64,000 nucleotides of DNA. Source: Flavobacterium sp. YJ01 (GTDB taxonomy: Bacteria; Bacteroidota; Bacteroidia; Flavobacteriales; Flavobacteriaceae). The notes under the pieces were generated by a model. The model was given only the letters and a program-made list of their open reading frames with translations. It had not been told where the DNA came from and made no database searches. Position 1 is the first letter of the stretch; each line of letters starts with the position of its first letter. Positions 1 to 9,139 of this stretch are shown one piece after another. Location: contig NZ_CP119757.1 of the NCBI RefSeq assembly GCF_029320955.1, positions 3,100,001-3,164,000 of the forward strand, read 5' to 3'. Position numbers and translations under genes: made by a program.

Positions 1-1
1 A

Positions 2-343
2 CAATTTAATTTTGATCAATCAGACGATCCAGATTTTGTGGCTGGTTTCAATACTCCAAAACATAGAATCAAAGCTTCTTTAGGAAATGCAAAAGTGATT
101 AAAAACTTAGGTTTTAATGTAAATGTTAGATGGAATTCAGAATATTTATGGGAATCTTCTTTTGGAGATGGTATGATTCCAGAAAACACTGTTCTTGATG
201 CTCAGATAAATTATGCGCTTCCAAAATGGAAATCGGTTATTAAAGTAGGAGCTACTAACCTTTTTGGTTCAGATTATCTTCAAGTTATCGGAGCAGGTAT
301 GATTGGTCAAATGTGGTTTGCTTCTTGGACAATTAATCCATAA
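2..343 (+). CDS. TonB-dependent receptor, C-terminal fragment
   Basis: The reading frame is open from the left edge of the window, so the gene begins outside it and only about 113 residues are visible. The visible part has the alternating polar/aromatic pattern of outer-membrane beta-strands, with the segments NVNVRWNSEYLWESS, VLDAQINYALPKWK and KVGATNLFGSDYLQV. The ATNLF strand is typical of the last strands of TonB-dependent receptors, and the chain ends in a short aromatic strand before the stop. An internal GTG could be mistaken for a start, but the frame continues upstream without a stop. The next gene, an SGNH-hydrolase lipoprotein, follows after about 50 bases on the same strand, so the two may form an uptake/degradation unit. 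Substrate unknown. Confidence 0.75.
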   Translation, partial: QFNFDQSDDPDFVAGFNTPKHRIKASLGNAKVIKNLGFNVNVRWNSEYLWESSFGDGMIPENTVLDAQINYALPKWKSVIKVGATNLFGSDYLQVIGAGMIGQMWFASWTINP

Positions 344-394
344 TGATAATTGATTGACAGATGAAAGTGGTAATAATTTTAAAAAAGTAGTAAG

Positions 395-1966
395 ATGAAA
401 AAAAATATAAAATGGTTGTTTTTGGCTTCTTTAGCTATTATGGCCTCATGTAATAGTGATGATAATGATACGCCAGTTGAAGTTCCAGTAGTTCCTGGTA
501 CGGCGGATTTTACAAAATATATTGCACTTGGAGATTCTTTTGCGGCAGGTTACAGTGATAACGCTTTGTTTAAAAAAGGACAAGAAAACTCGTATCCAAA
601 TATATTATCTCAGCAATTTGCTGCTGCTGGTGGTGGAGCTTTTACACAACCGCTTATGAATGATAATATTGGCGGATTGCTTTTAGGTGGAAATGTAATT
701 GCCGGCACGCGTTTATATTTTGTTGGGCAAACTCAGACGCCAACTAATGTTGTTGGAAATCCAACTACCGAAGTTACGGCACATCTTTCGGGAACATTTA
801 ATAATTTAGGAGTTCCTGGAGCAAAAAGTTATCATTTATTAGCTGCAAATTACGGAAATGTAGCAGGTGTGGCAACTGGAGCAGCTAATCCTTACTTTGC
901 AAGATTTTCAAGTACGCCTTCTGCAACTGTTATTGCTGATGCCGTTGTTCAGAACCCAACTTTTTTCTCTTTATTTATAGGAGGAAATGATGTTTTGGCG
1001 TACGCAACTTCTGGAGGAACAGGAAAAGATCAAACAGGAAATGCAAACCCAGCAACTTATGGAGGAAATGATATTACAGATCCGACCGTTTTTGCTAGTG
1101 TATACACTAATTTAGTTACAGCTTTAACAGCTAAAGGGGCTAAAGGAGTTGTGGCAAATTTGCCTTACATTACAGCTTTGCCTCATTTTACAACTGTTCC
1201 TTATAATCCGCTAAGTGCTAAAGTAATCGGAAAAAATAATGAAGCGGTTGGTGTAGCTACAATAAAAGCGCTAAATGCACAATTGTATGGTCCGTTAAAA
1301 CAAGCATTAACAGCATTTAATGCAGGAGATAGAATTAATTTGCTTTCTGAAACTGGTGCAAGTCCGTTGTTAATAAAAGATGAAAGTTTAACTAACTTAT
1401 CTGCTCAATTAACTGCTGCATTTACGCCTACATTAGGTGCGCAGACTGCAGCTTTCTACGGTGCTGTTTTCGGACAGGCAAGACAAAGTAAAGCAACAGA
1501 TTTAGTGGTGTTAACGGCGAGAGCAGATATCGGTGCTGCGCCAACAGCAGCAAATTCTGGAATTGGAATTGCGCCGCCAGCTCCGTTAAACGCATTCGGA
1601 ATTTCTTATCCTTTACAAGATAAACACGTGTTGATTCCTACTGAAATAGCAGAAATTAAAAAAGCTACGGATGCTTATAACGCAACAATTCAAGCTGTAG
1701 CTACAGAAAAAGGATTGGCTTTTGTTGATACAAAAGCAACTTTAACGCAATTAGCAAGTGGCGGAATCCGATTTGGGAACTTTACAATGAGTTCTTCTTT
1801 TGCAACAGGAGGAGCATTTTCTTTAGATGGAGTTCATCCAAGTGCAAGAGGGTATGGCTTAATTGCTAATATTTTTATTGATGCCATAAATGCGAAATAC
1901 AGCTCAACTTTACGACATGTTGATTTGGCTCTTTATCCAATTCAGTATCCGCAGACACTTCCATAA
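395..1966 (+). CDS. SGNH/GDSL-family hydrolase lipoprotein
   Basis: A 523-residue lipoprotein. The N-terminus is a short hydrophobic signal ending in the lipobox IMASC with Cys19, followed by an acidic Ser/Asp linker. SGNH-hydrolase blocks are visible: ALGDSF with the likely nucleophile Ser48 (block I), GGND near residues 196-199 (block III), and DGVHPS near 478-483 with the likely catalytic Asp/His pair (block V). The family hydrolyses esters, either lipids or acyl groups on polysaccharides. It is larger than a minimal SGNH domain (about 200 residues), with an Ala/Thr/Gly-rich insertion in the middle. It lies directly downstream of the TonB-dependent receptor tail, so it is probably a surface or periplasmic lipoprotein acting on the same ligand. 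A strong terminator follows. The substrate cannot be read from the sequence. Confidence 0.85.
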   Translation: MKKNIKWLFLASLAIMASCNSDDNDTPVEVPVVPGTADFTKYIALGDSFAAGYSDNALFKKGQENSYPNILSQQFAAAGGGAFTQPLMNDNIGGLLLGGNVIAGTRLYFVGQTQTPTNVVGNPTTEVTAHLSGTFNNLGVPGAKSYHLLAANYGNVAGVATGAANPYFARFSSTPSATVIADAVVQNPTFFSLFIGGNDVLAYATSGGTGKDQTGNANPATYGGNDITDPTVFASVYTNLVTALTAKGAKGVVANLPYITALPHFTTVPYNPLSAKVIGKNNEAVGVATIKALNAQLYGPLKQALTAFNAGDRINLLSETGASPLLIKDESLTNLSAQLTAAFTPTLGAQTAAFYGAVFGQARQSKATDLVVLTARADIGAAPTAANSGIGIAPPAPLNAFGISYPLQDKHVLIPTEIAEIKKATDAYNATIQAVATEKGLAFVDTKATLTQLASGGIRFGNFTMSSSFATGGAFSLDGVHPSARGYGLIANIFIDAINAKYSSTLRHVDLALYPIQYPQTLP

Positions 1967-1988
1967 TGTTTTGAAAAACACTATAAAG

Positions 1989-2027
1989 AAAGCCGCTCAT
2001 TTTTAGAATGGAGCGGCTTTTTCTTTT
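1989..2027 (+). terminator. Rho-independent terminator after the SGNH hydrolase
   Basis: AAAGCCGCTC (1989-1998) pairs with GAGCGGCTTT (2011-2020) over 10 bp with a 12-nt loop. A T-rich run follows. It sits 22 bases after the stop codon. Confidence 0.85.
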
Positions 2028-2110
2028 AACTAAAAAATGAATGTTTTGGTTGTTTTTTTGCCAAGTTTTATGAATCAAACAAAATCGTGCTATTTTTTAT
2101 GAAAAAAAAA

Positions 2111-2140
2111 TTGATTTTATATTTTAAAAAATTATCTTTG
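2111..2140 (+). promoter_or_regulatory. Predicted Bacteroidota-type promoter of atpD-atpC
   Basis: TTG at 2111-2113 and TATCTTTG at 2133-2140, 19 bp apart, match the Bacteroidota -33/-7 consensus exactly. Transcription would start near 2146 and leave a leader of about 55 nt before atpD. Confidence 0.65.
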
Positions 2141-2198
2141 CGCTCTGAAAAAAGAGGTATTTTCGATAAACCTAAATAGCTATTTAATAAATACATAA

Positions 2199-3713
<1,515 letters not shown>

Positions 3714-3721
3714 TAATATTG

Positions 3722-3782
3722 GTTGTTAGTTGTTAGTTGTCAGTTGTTAGAAAGCAACCATCAACCATCAACCATCAACTAT
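3722..3782. repeat. Heptamer tandem array between atpD and atpC
   Basis: Four 7-bp units GTTGTTA, GTTGTTA, GTTGTCA, GTTGTTA (3722-3749) are followed by GAAAG and four units CAACCAT, CAACCAT, CAACCAT, CAACTAT (3755-3782). The second half is close to the reverse complement of the first, so the RNA could fold into a long imperfect hairpin, with G-U pairs, between the two cistrons. Confidence 0.8.
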
Positions 3783-3796
3783 TAACTAAAAAAAAT

Positions 3797-4078
3797 ATGA
3801 TTTTAGAAATAGTATCACCAGAAGCTAAATTATTTTCAGGAGAAGTAACTTCAGTTACTTTGCCAGGAGTTGATGGAAGCTTTCAGATTTTAAATCATCA
3901 CGCGCCAATTGTTTCTATTTTAGAAAAAGGAACAATTAAAATTGCAGCTCCTAGCTTCAATTTTTCTAAAGAGGCTGCAGATAAATTCACGAAAGTAAAT
4001 GACCAAACTTATACTTTAGAGATTAAGTCAGGAACAATCGAGATGAAAGACAATAAGATAATTGTATTAGTTGACTAA
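3797..4078 (+). CDS. atpC: F1Fo ATP synthase epsilon subunit (N-terminal domain form)
   Basis: The epsilon subunit of the rotor stalk couples the F1 and Fo sectors. The product is 93 residues, which covers the N-terminal beta-sandwich only; the C-terminal helical hairpin of the approximately 135-residue enterobacterial form is absent, as is usual in Bacteroidota. The N-terminus ILEIVSPEAKLFSGEV and the motif LPGVDGSFQILNHHAPIVS are diagnostic. I chose the ATG at 3797; an in-frame extension to 3737 would run through the heptamer repeat array and has no similarity to the family. The gene forms an operon with atpD and is closed by a strong terminator. Confidence 0.93.
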   Translation: MILEIVSPEAKLFSGEVTSVTLPGVDGSFQILNHHAPIVSILEKGTIKIAAPSFNFSKEAADKFTKVNDQTYTLEIKSGTIEMKDNKIIVLVD

Positions 4079-4097
4079 GACAATTTCAGAATAAGTA

Positions 4098-4128
4098 AAA
4101 AGCCAGACATATTTGTCTGGCTTTTTTT
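4098..4128 (+). terminator. Rho-independent terminator after atpC
   Basis: AAAAGCCAGACA (4098-4109) pairs with TGTCTGGCTTTT (4114-4125), a perfect 12-bp stem with a 4-nt loop and a T run. Confidence 0.92.
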
Positions 4129-4267
4129 ATTTTTTTACTTTTGAAGTATTAAAATCTCTTTATAAAATATCGATACAATGATAAAAGCTCAGTAAGCTTT
4201 TGTCTTTTTCGCTTTATTGGTTTGATAAAGTGCAACTTATTTATGTCAAATTTTATGAAGAATACTT

Positions 4268-4906
4268 ATGAAAAATATATCAAAAATCGCCGTAATTGGC
4301 GGAGGCGGTAAAACAGGAAATTATCTTGTAAAGCACTTATTAAAAGAAGGATTTCATTTAAAACTACTGCTTCGAAATCCTAAAAAATTCAATATTCAAA
4401 GTGATAATATTGAAATTGTCGAAGGCGACGCACTTAATTTTAAATCTATAAAAACATTACTAAAAGATTGTCAGGCTGTTTTGAGTACAATTGGCCAAAG
4501 AAAAGGGGAGCCTTTAGTTGCAAGTCAGGTGACGAATCATGTTTTAAAGGCAATGAATGAATACGGAATTGACCGTTATGTTCTATTGGCGGGACTTAAT
4601 ATTGATACTCCATTCGACAAGAAAAGCTCAAAAACACTCATGGCGACAGATTGGATGAAAAGTAATTTTCCGTTAATTCAGGAAGATCGCCAAAAGGCCT
4701 ATAAACTTTTAGAAGAAAGTGATGTAAATTGGACACAGGTTCGCGTTCCTCTTATTGAGTTTACAGATAATAGTTCTGAAATAATAGTAAATGTCGAAGA
4801 TTGTTTGGGAGATAAAATTACGGCTCTGGATATTTCAAAGTTTATGGCTAGAGAAATGATTGAATCAAAATATAATAGACAGTCACCTTTTATTAGTAAT
4901 TTATAA
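4268..4906 (+). CDS. NAD(P)-binding protein, atypical SDR (NmrA/SDR_a5-like)
   Basis: A 212-residue Rossmann-fold protein. The dinucleotide-binding motif GGGGKTG is at residues 11-17, after the hydrophobic strand KIAVI. LLLRNPKKF follows at the end of the second strand, where an Arg often contacts the NADP phosphate, and then VEGDALNF and AVLSTIGQ. These features are those of the atypical short-chain dehydrogenase group (NmrA-like, biliverdin-reductase-B-like), whose members are NAD(P)H-dependent reductases or redox sensors without the classical YxxxK pair. No partner gene is adjacent; it stands alone between terminators. The substrate is not predictable. Confidence 0.8.
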   Translation: MKNISKIAVIGGGGKTGNYLVKHLLKEGFHLKLLLRNPKKFNIQSDNIEIVEGDALNFKSIKTLLKDCQAVLSTIGQRKGEPLVASQVTNHVLKAMNEYGIDRYVLLAGLNIDTPFDKKSSKTLMATDWMKSNFPLIQEDRQKAYKLLEESDVNWTQVRVPLIEFTDNSSEIIVNVEDCLGDKITALDISKFMAREMIESKYNRQSPFISNL

Positions 4907-4920
4907 AAAATTAAATGAAG

Positions 4921-4951
4921 AAGAGCAGATCAATGCGATCTGCTCTTTTGC
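4921..4951. terminator. Bidirectional terminator between convergent genes
   Basis: AAGAGCAGATC (4921-4931) pairs perfectly with GATCTGCTCTT (4937-4947) with a 5-nt loop. T runs are modest on both sides. It lies between the SDR gene (+) and the HTH gene (-). Confidence 0.7.
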
Positions 4952-4963
4952 TAAGTATGTTTT

Positions 4964-5176
4964 TTATTCTTCTTCCTTTACAAACTCCATAATATCGCCT
5001 GGCTGACATTCGAGTATTTCACAAATGAGTTCTAAGGTCGAAAATCGAATAGCTTTTGCCTTTCCAGTTTTCAGTATCGAAAGATTTGCTGTTGTAATGC
5101 CAATTCGTTCTGCTAATTCATTTGAACGCATCTTTCTTTTGGCAAGCATTACATCGAGATTTACAATGATTGGCAT
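4964..5176 (-). CDS. Small Cro/C1-type HTH regulator (YozG-like)
   Basis: A 70-residue protein that is essentially one helix-turn-helix domain: PIIVNLDVMLAKRKMRSNEL, then AERIGITTANLSILKTGKAK (recognition-helix region) and LELICEILECQPGDIMEF. These are hallmarks of the YozG-like Xre subfamily. I chose the ATG at 5176, which lies 2 bp after the stop of the upstream DUF2975 gene; a longer frame to 5251 would overlap that gene and has no HTH similarity. The DUF2975-HTH pair is a recurrent two-gene operon in Firmicutes and Bacteroidota, so the HTH protein probably regulates its own operon. Palindromes upstream of the operon (6046-6092) are candidate binding sites. Confidence 0.88.
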   Translation of the reverse strand: MPIIVNLDVMLAKRKMRSNELAERIGITTANLSILKTGKAKAIRFSTLELICEILECQPGDIMEFVKEEE

Positions 5177-5178
5177 AA

Positions 5179-6009
5179 TTATATTGTTAAGTCGTTTTCG
5201 TTCTGAAGATTGTATCCGTGATTTAATAATTTGCTTAAAACTACTAAACATAATCCAAGAAAAATAATTTGCAAATTGTATTCCAGAACAGGTTTTAAAT
5301 TCATAAAATGAAATCTTCCGTTACTAATTGAATCTGTATAATGAAAATAATCAATGTTGGAAAAATATTGCATTATAATATAGCTTATAATCAGATTTGC
5401 AACTTGAAACAATATAAAAGAATATCCAATTTTTTTGATTCTTTCATTAAGTAATAAGTCAAATGCAAAATTAGCTCTTAATTGCTTAAATAAACGCATG
5501 CATTGATAACTTACAAATAATGCTAGAATTAAATACAAATAGCTTTTTATAATTAAAACAACTTTTAGAAAATAATCTTTAGGGTTGATTATTAAATCGA
5601 CGGTCGAGTTTGTGTTCTGAATTTTAATATTTTTAAATTCATTTTTAACATCAAGGTATTTTTGATCTCGCACTTCAAAAGTGTTTATCTGATACTTCTT
5701 TTTAAGTGTTGAATCATTTTTTACTCTATTGAAATAATTATCATTTTCTTTACTATAGAAGTTAGAAACCGAGCCGCTGATTTTCGATTGTTCGTTTTTG
5801 TATATAATTAAAGTATCAGGAACATTTAGCTGGAGTTGAGTAGTTATACTATATCCTTTTGAATGGTGCATAGTGGAATTCCAAGAGCCCAAAGTACCGT
5901 TTGGAATGCATTCAAAGATAATAGCAAACAATAGTATAAGTTGCGAAAATCTAAAACTAAGTCGAGAAAAAACATAAAGTACAGTAATCAATCTATTATT
6001 GGTTTTCAT
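5179..6009 (-). CDS. DUF2975 membrane protein
   Basis: A 276-residue integral membrane protein with one N-terminal hydrophobic segment (about residues 8-30), a polar extracytoplasmic loop of about 120 residues, and three further segments near 150-175, 195-220 and 245-262. The C-terminal part, FDLLLNERIKKIGYSFILFQ, and the terminus NLQNENDLTI are characteristic of DUF2975 proteins, which often end in a motif like LQEENDLTI. The N-terminal loop is longer than in the minimal family (about 160 residues). The biochemical role of the family is unknown. The downstream HTH gene is separated by 2 bp, so the two are co-transcribed and probably translationally coupled. The membrane protein may sense a signal for, or be the target of, the regulator. 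Confidence 0.85.
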   Translation of the reverse strand: MKTNNRLITVLYVFSRLSFRFSQLILLFAIIFECIPNGTLGSWNSTMHHSKGYSITTQLQLNVPDTLIIYKNEQSKISGSVSNFYSKENDNYFNRVKNDSTLKKKYQINTFEVRDQKYLDVKNEFKNIKIQNTNSTVDLIINPKDYFLKVVLIIKSYLYLILALFVSYQCMRLFKQLRANFAFDLLLNERIKKIGYSFILFQVANLIISYIIMQYFSNIDYFHYTDSISNGRFHFMNLKPVLEYNLQIIFLGLCLVVLSKLLNHGYNLQNENDLTI

Positions 6010-6045
6010 AATATTTGTTTTTAGTTGGTGTAAATATATAAAAAT

Positions 6046-6092
6046 TATCGATAAACGATAATAAAAATATTTTAAACGATAAAAATTTATCG
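6046..6092. promoter_or_regulatory. Candidate operator palindromes for the DUF2975-HTH operon
   Basis: TATCG-n5-CGATA (6046-6060) and CGATAAA-n2-TTTATCG (6077-6092) lie 37 to 83 bp upstream of the DUF2975 start and share the core CGATAAA/TTTATCG. An additional weak -7-like box, TATATTTA on the minus strand (6031-6038), lies next to them. Position and symmetry suggest autoregulation by the HTH protein. Confidence 0.45.
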
Positions 6093-6146
6093 AAAAGCTT
6101 TCCTGTTTTTTTTAAATTAAATGAAGTCAGCTTTATGAATGAAAAT

Positions 6147-6178
6147 TTGAAGTAACAAACTTTTGTTGTTTAACTTTG
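6147..6178 (+). promoter_or_regulatory. Predicted promoter of the bioF-like gene, possibly leaderless
   Basis: TTG (6147-6149), 21 bp spacer, TAACTTTG (6171-6178) matches the Bacteroidota consensus exactly. The ATG of the gene is only 5 nt after the -7 box, so transcription should begin at or next to the start codon. Confidence 0.6.
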
Positions 6179-6183
6179 TTTTT

Positions 6184-7320
6184 ATGGAATTACCAGAACA
6201 TTTAAATAGAAAGATTGAAAATTCTAAAGAAAAAGAGTTGTTTAGAAAACTGCCCATTTTTAATAATTTGGTAGATTTTTCTTCAAACGATTATATCGGA
6301 TTTTCGAAATCAGAATACATTTTTAAACATGTTCATGCTTATTTAGTGGAAAATGAAATCTTTCAAAACGGATCAACTGGATCAAGATTAATTTCTGGTA
6401 ATCATTCTCTTTATCAAATTACAGAAAATTATATAGCTGAATTTCATGACTCAGAAGCGGCTTTAATTTTTAATTCGGGTTACGATGCCAATATTGGTTT
6501 TTTTAGCGCTGTGCCGCAAGAAAATGATGTTGTTTTGTATGATGAATTGTGCCATGCTTCTATAAAAGATGGGATTTCTCTATCTGCTGCCCAATCGCAT
6601 CTTTTTATCCACAATGATTTTGAAGATTTGGAGCGTCTTATTCTTAAATTTCACCATAAAACAATTTATATTGTAACTGAAACTGTCTTTTCAATGGATG
6701 GCGATAGTCCGAATTTGGAAGAATTGGTTGCACTTTCAGAAAAATACAATTGCTATTTGATTGTTGATGAAGCACACAGCTTTGGTATTTTCGGAAATAA
6801 AGGTGAAGGACTTACGCAGTATTTTGAATTGCATAATAGAATTTTTGCAAGAATTGTAACTTTTGGAAAAGCTTTAGGTTGTCAAGGAGCCGCAATTTTA
6901 GGCAGTAATGAACTTAGAAATTACTTGATCAATTTTGCAAATAGCTTTTTGTATACAACCGCTTTGTCGCCTTATGCGGTTGCAACTATTTTGATAGCGT
7001 ATCAACAATTGGAAACAGAAAATATTGCAATAGAAAAACTTCGTCAAAATATTGTTTTTTTTAATCAGCAAAAGAATTTGTTGGGTTTGAAACCAATGTT
7101 TGTGCATAGTAAATCGGCAATACATTCGCCTATTGTTCCTGGAAATCAAAATATAAAACAGTTGGCTCAATTGCTTCAAGATAAAGGATTTGATGTGCAG
7201 GCTATTCTTTCGCCAAGAGTTCCAGAAGGTCAGGAACGTTTGCGCTTTTGTATTCACAGTTATAATTCGCAAGAAGAAATAAATCTTGTTTTAGAATTGG
7301 TTCGGGATTTTGTTTTTTAG
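6184..7320 (+). CDS. bioF: 8-amino-7-oxononanoate synthase-like PLP enzyme
   Basis: A 378-residue fold-type I PLP enzyme of the alpha-oxoamine synthase family (BioF, KBL, SPT, HemA). BioF condenses L-alanine with pimeloyl-ACP/CoA in biotin synthesis. Visible landmarks are FSSNDYIGFSKS near the N-terminus, the substrate/PLP pocket NGSTGSRLISGNH, LYDELCHASIKDG, the Asp-x-x-His pair in VDEAHSFGIFG, and the Schiff-base lysine Lys229 in TFGKALGCQGAA. The first six residues upstream in frame use TTG codons; I prefer ATG 6184 because it fits the family N-terminus. No other biotin gene is adjacent, so a different oxoamine synthase reaction cannot be excluded, although the family's other members usually differ in the glycine-rich loop. 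Confidence 0.8.
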   Translation: MELPEHLNRKIENSKEKELFRKLPIFNNLVDFSSNDYIGFSKSEYIFKHVHAYLVENEIFQNGSTGSRLISGNHSLYQITENYIAEFHDSEAALIFNSGYDANIGFFSAVPQENDVVLYDELCHASIKDGISLSAAQSHLFIHNDFEDLERLILKFHHKTIYIVTETVFSMDGDSPNLEELVALSEKYNCYLIVDEAHSFGIFGNKGEGLTQYFELHNRIFARIVTFGKALGCQGAAILGSNELRNYLINFANSFLYTTALSPYAVATILIAYQQLETENIAIEKLRQNIVFFNQQKNLLGLKPMFVHSKSAIHSPIVPGNQNIKQLAQLLQDKGFDVQAILSPRVPEGQERLRFCIHSYNSQEEINLVLELVRDFVF

Positions 7321-7495
7321 GATTCTTCTGGATTACTTTTTTCCACTTTTTGCTTCTAACTTTTCATGAATTGGAAATTTTTTTTCTTCTGTGAATGCCC
7401 GTATTTCCTTATATTTTGAAAAAAGTTGAATTTTTTTTGTAACGTTTTGAATCTTTGGTCACTTACGAGTCGTAATCAAATAAACCGAAACAATT

Positions 7496-7690
7496 ATGAA
7501 AACACAGTCAATATCAAAAAGCGAAAAAATTTTCAATTTTATATTTATCTTTTTAAGTTCAGCAGGTTTAGGATATGCATTTGCAAATCAGTTTATGCTA
7601 GAAAAACCTAATAAAGAATTCCTTTTAATAACGATTTGCTTTTTCTTGGCTTCAATTGCTTCATGGCAACGAAAAAAATATAGCAAATAA
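7496..7690 (+). CDS. Small two-TM membrane protein, unknown
   Basis: A 64-residue protein with a short polar N-terminus (KTQSISKSEK), two hydrophobic helices (about residues 13-32 and 43-57) and a basic C-terminal tail (WQRKKYSK). The positively charged tail and end-to-end topology suggest an inner-membrane hairpin with both ends in the cytoplasm. I recognise no family. It precedes the TraB/GumN gene by 74 bp on the same strand and may be co-transcribed with it. An overlapping frame at 7426 lacks features of a real protein. Confidence 0.65.
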   Translation: MKTQSISKSEKIFNFIFIFLSSAGLGYAFANQFMLEKPNKEFLLITICFFLASIASWQRKKYSK

Positions 7691-7764
7691 AATAAGTAAG
7701 GAGTTTCAATCATCAAATTTTCAATCAAAATCAATCAAATAATCAATTTAAAACAATCAACAAA

Positions 7765-8628
7765 ATGAAAAATTTAATCAAATCAGTAATCGCGGTAATT
7801 GCAATTATATTTAGTTCTTATGTTCAGGCGCAGACAAAATCTTCAAAACTTGAAAACACACTTTTATGGGAAGTTTCAGGAAACGGATTAACAAAACCTT
7901 CTTATTTATACGGAACGGTTCATATGATTTGTTCGCCTGATTACTTTCTTTCAGAAAAAACAAAAAAAGCATTTGACGCTTCTAACAAGCTAGTTTTAGA
8001 AATCAATTTTGCAGATCCAACAGAAATGACAGATATGCAGAAAAGAGCAATGGGAAAAGAACCATTAAGTAAATTATTAAGTGGGGAACAATTGTCAAAA
8101 TTGGACGAAATCTTAAAAACTACAACCGGAATGAATGTACAACAAGTAGATAGTTTTAGTTTAATGACGGTAATGAGTTTAATTTCGATGAAAACTTTTG
8201 GTTGCACAGATATGAAGCTTTATGAAATGGAATTTATAGAAATGGCTAAAAAAAGAAATATTCAGATTGGAGGTTTAGAAACTGTAAATTCACAACTTGA
8301 TATTCTTGAAAAAGCATATACAAATGATGAAATGATTAAAATGTTAAGCGAATCAAATCAGAATGAAACGTCTAAATTAGTGGCGGCATATAAAAGTGAA
8401 AACATCGATGATTTGTATAATAACGTAACCGATAAAAAGTTTACAACTGAAAAAACAAAAAAGATGATTCTGGATCAAAGAAATTTGAATTGGGTAAAAG
8501 ATATGCCACAGATGATGAAGACAGAAAGTGTGTTTTTTGCAGTAGGAGCAGGACATTTAGGAGGTGAGTTTGGAGTGATTAATTTATTAAGAAAGGCAGG
8601 ATATATTGTAAAACCAGTAATGAACTAA
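7765..8628 (+). CDS. TraB/GumN family protein, exported
   Basis: A 287-residue protein with an N-terminal signal peptide ending near YVQAQ. The mature part has the TraB/GumN (PF01963-like) layout: LLWEVSGNGLTKPSYLYGTV with the GTVH motif just after, LVLEINF, a central helical region, GGLETVNSQLDILE, and the C-terminal AVGAGHLGGEFGVINLLRKA. The two GxxH-type motifs (YGTVHM and GAGHLGG) are the conserved histidine blocks of the family, related to the Tiki metalloprotease fold; catalytic activity in bacterial members is unproven. The gene is followed 7 bp later by an ECF-like sigma factor gene, so this is an operon in which the exported protein may take part in an envelope response. Confidence 0.85.
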   Translation: MKNLIKSVIAVIAIIFSSYVQAQTKSSKLENTLLWEVSGNGLTKPSYLYGTVHMICSPDYFLSEKTKKAFDASNKLVLEINFADPTEMTDMQKRAMGKEPLSKLLSGEQLSKLDEILKTTTGMNVQQVDSFSLMTVMSLISMKTFGCTDMKLYEMEFIEMAKKRNIQIGGLETVNSQLDILEKAYTNDEMIKMLSESNQNETSKLVAAYKSENIDDLYNNVTDKKFTTEKTKKMILDQRNLNWVKDMPQMMKTESVFFAVGAGHLGGEFGVINLLRKAGYIVKPVMN

Positions 8629-8635
8629 AACTATT

Positions 8636-9139
8636 TTGAAAGAAAAAGAACAAGAGTTTTTAAATCGGATAGAAAGTCATAAAGGAATTCTGTACAAGGT
8701 TTCGAAAATGTATATGGATAATTATGACGATCAGCAAGATTTGTTTCAGGAAATTGTTTGTCAGCTTTGGAAATCGTATGAAACATTTCGAAACGAAAGC
8801 CAGTTTTCGACTTGGATGTATCGAGTAGCGGTAAATACGGCGATTGTTTTTCTTAGAAAAGAAAAGCGAAAGGTTGATAAGTATGAAATTGCATCGGAGA
8901 ATATTAAAGAGGAAGAAGGAGATTCGCACATCAAAGAAAGCCAACTAGATCATTTTTATAAAGCGGTACAAAAACTCGAAAAAATTGATAAAGCGATTAT
9001 CTTTTATCAGTTAGAAGGTTTTTCTCATAAAGAAATCGGAGAAAATCTAGGGATTTCAGAAGGAAATGCGAGAGTCAAATTAAACCGAGCAAAAGAAAAA
9101 TTAAAAGAAATAATTAAAAATCAGGGATATGGATTTTAA
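8636..9139 (+). CDS. RNA polymerase sigma factor, ECF/sigma-70 family
   Basis: A 167-residue sigma factor with region 2 (DDQQDLFQEIVCQLWKSYET and FSTWMYRVAVNTAIVFLRK) and region 4 (LEGFSHKEIGENLGISEGNA, then RVKLNRAKEKLKE). The size and the linker between regions 2 and 4 fit an ECF-type factor. The start is TTG, because no ATG lies between the upstream stop and the conserved region; the first residues are KEKEQEFLNRIESHKG. The 3' end overlaps the next gene by 11 nt, which implies translational coupling with a membrane protein that is likely its regulator. Target genes are unknown. A candidate signal or effector is the TraB/GumN protein encoded just upstream. Confidence 0.88.
   Translation: MKEKEQEFLNRIESHKGILYKVSKMYMDNYDDQQDLFQEIVCQLWKSYETFRNESQFSTWMYRVAVNTAIVFLRKEKRKVDKYEIASENIKEEEGDSHIKESQLDHFYKAVQKLEKIDKAIIFYQLEGFSHKEIGENLGISEGNARVKLNRAKEKLKEIIKNQGYGF

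Noticed and set aside
38..343. A complete 101-residue gene starting at GTG
   Set aside because: The same frame is open to the left edge with no stop and reads as outer-membrane beta-strands, so it is the tail of a larger gene.
1875..2078. A 67-residue minus-strand frame across the end of the SGNH hydrolase
   Set aside because: It runs over a clear terminator and the antisense of a well-supported gene, with no domain or signal.
3737..3796. A 20-residue N-terminal extension of atpC
   Set aside because: It is the translated heptamer repeat and does not match any known epsilon subunit N-terminus.
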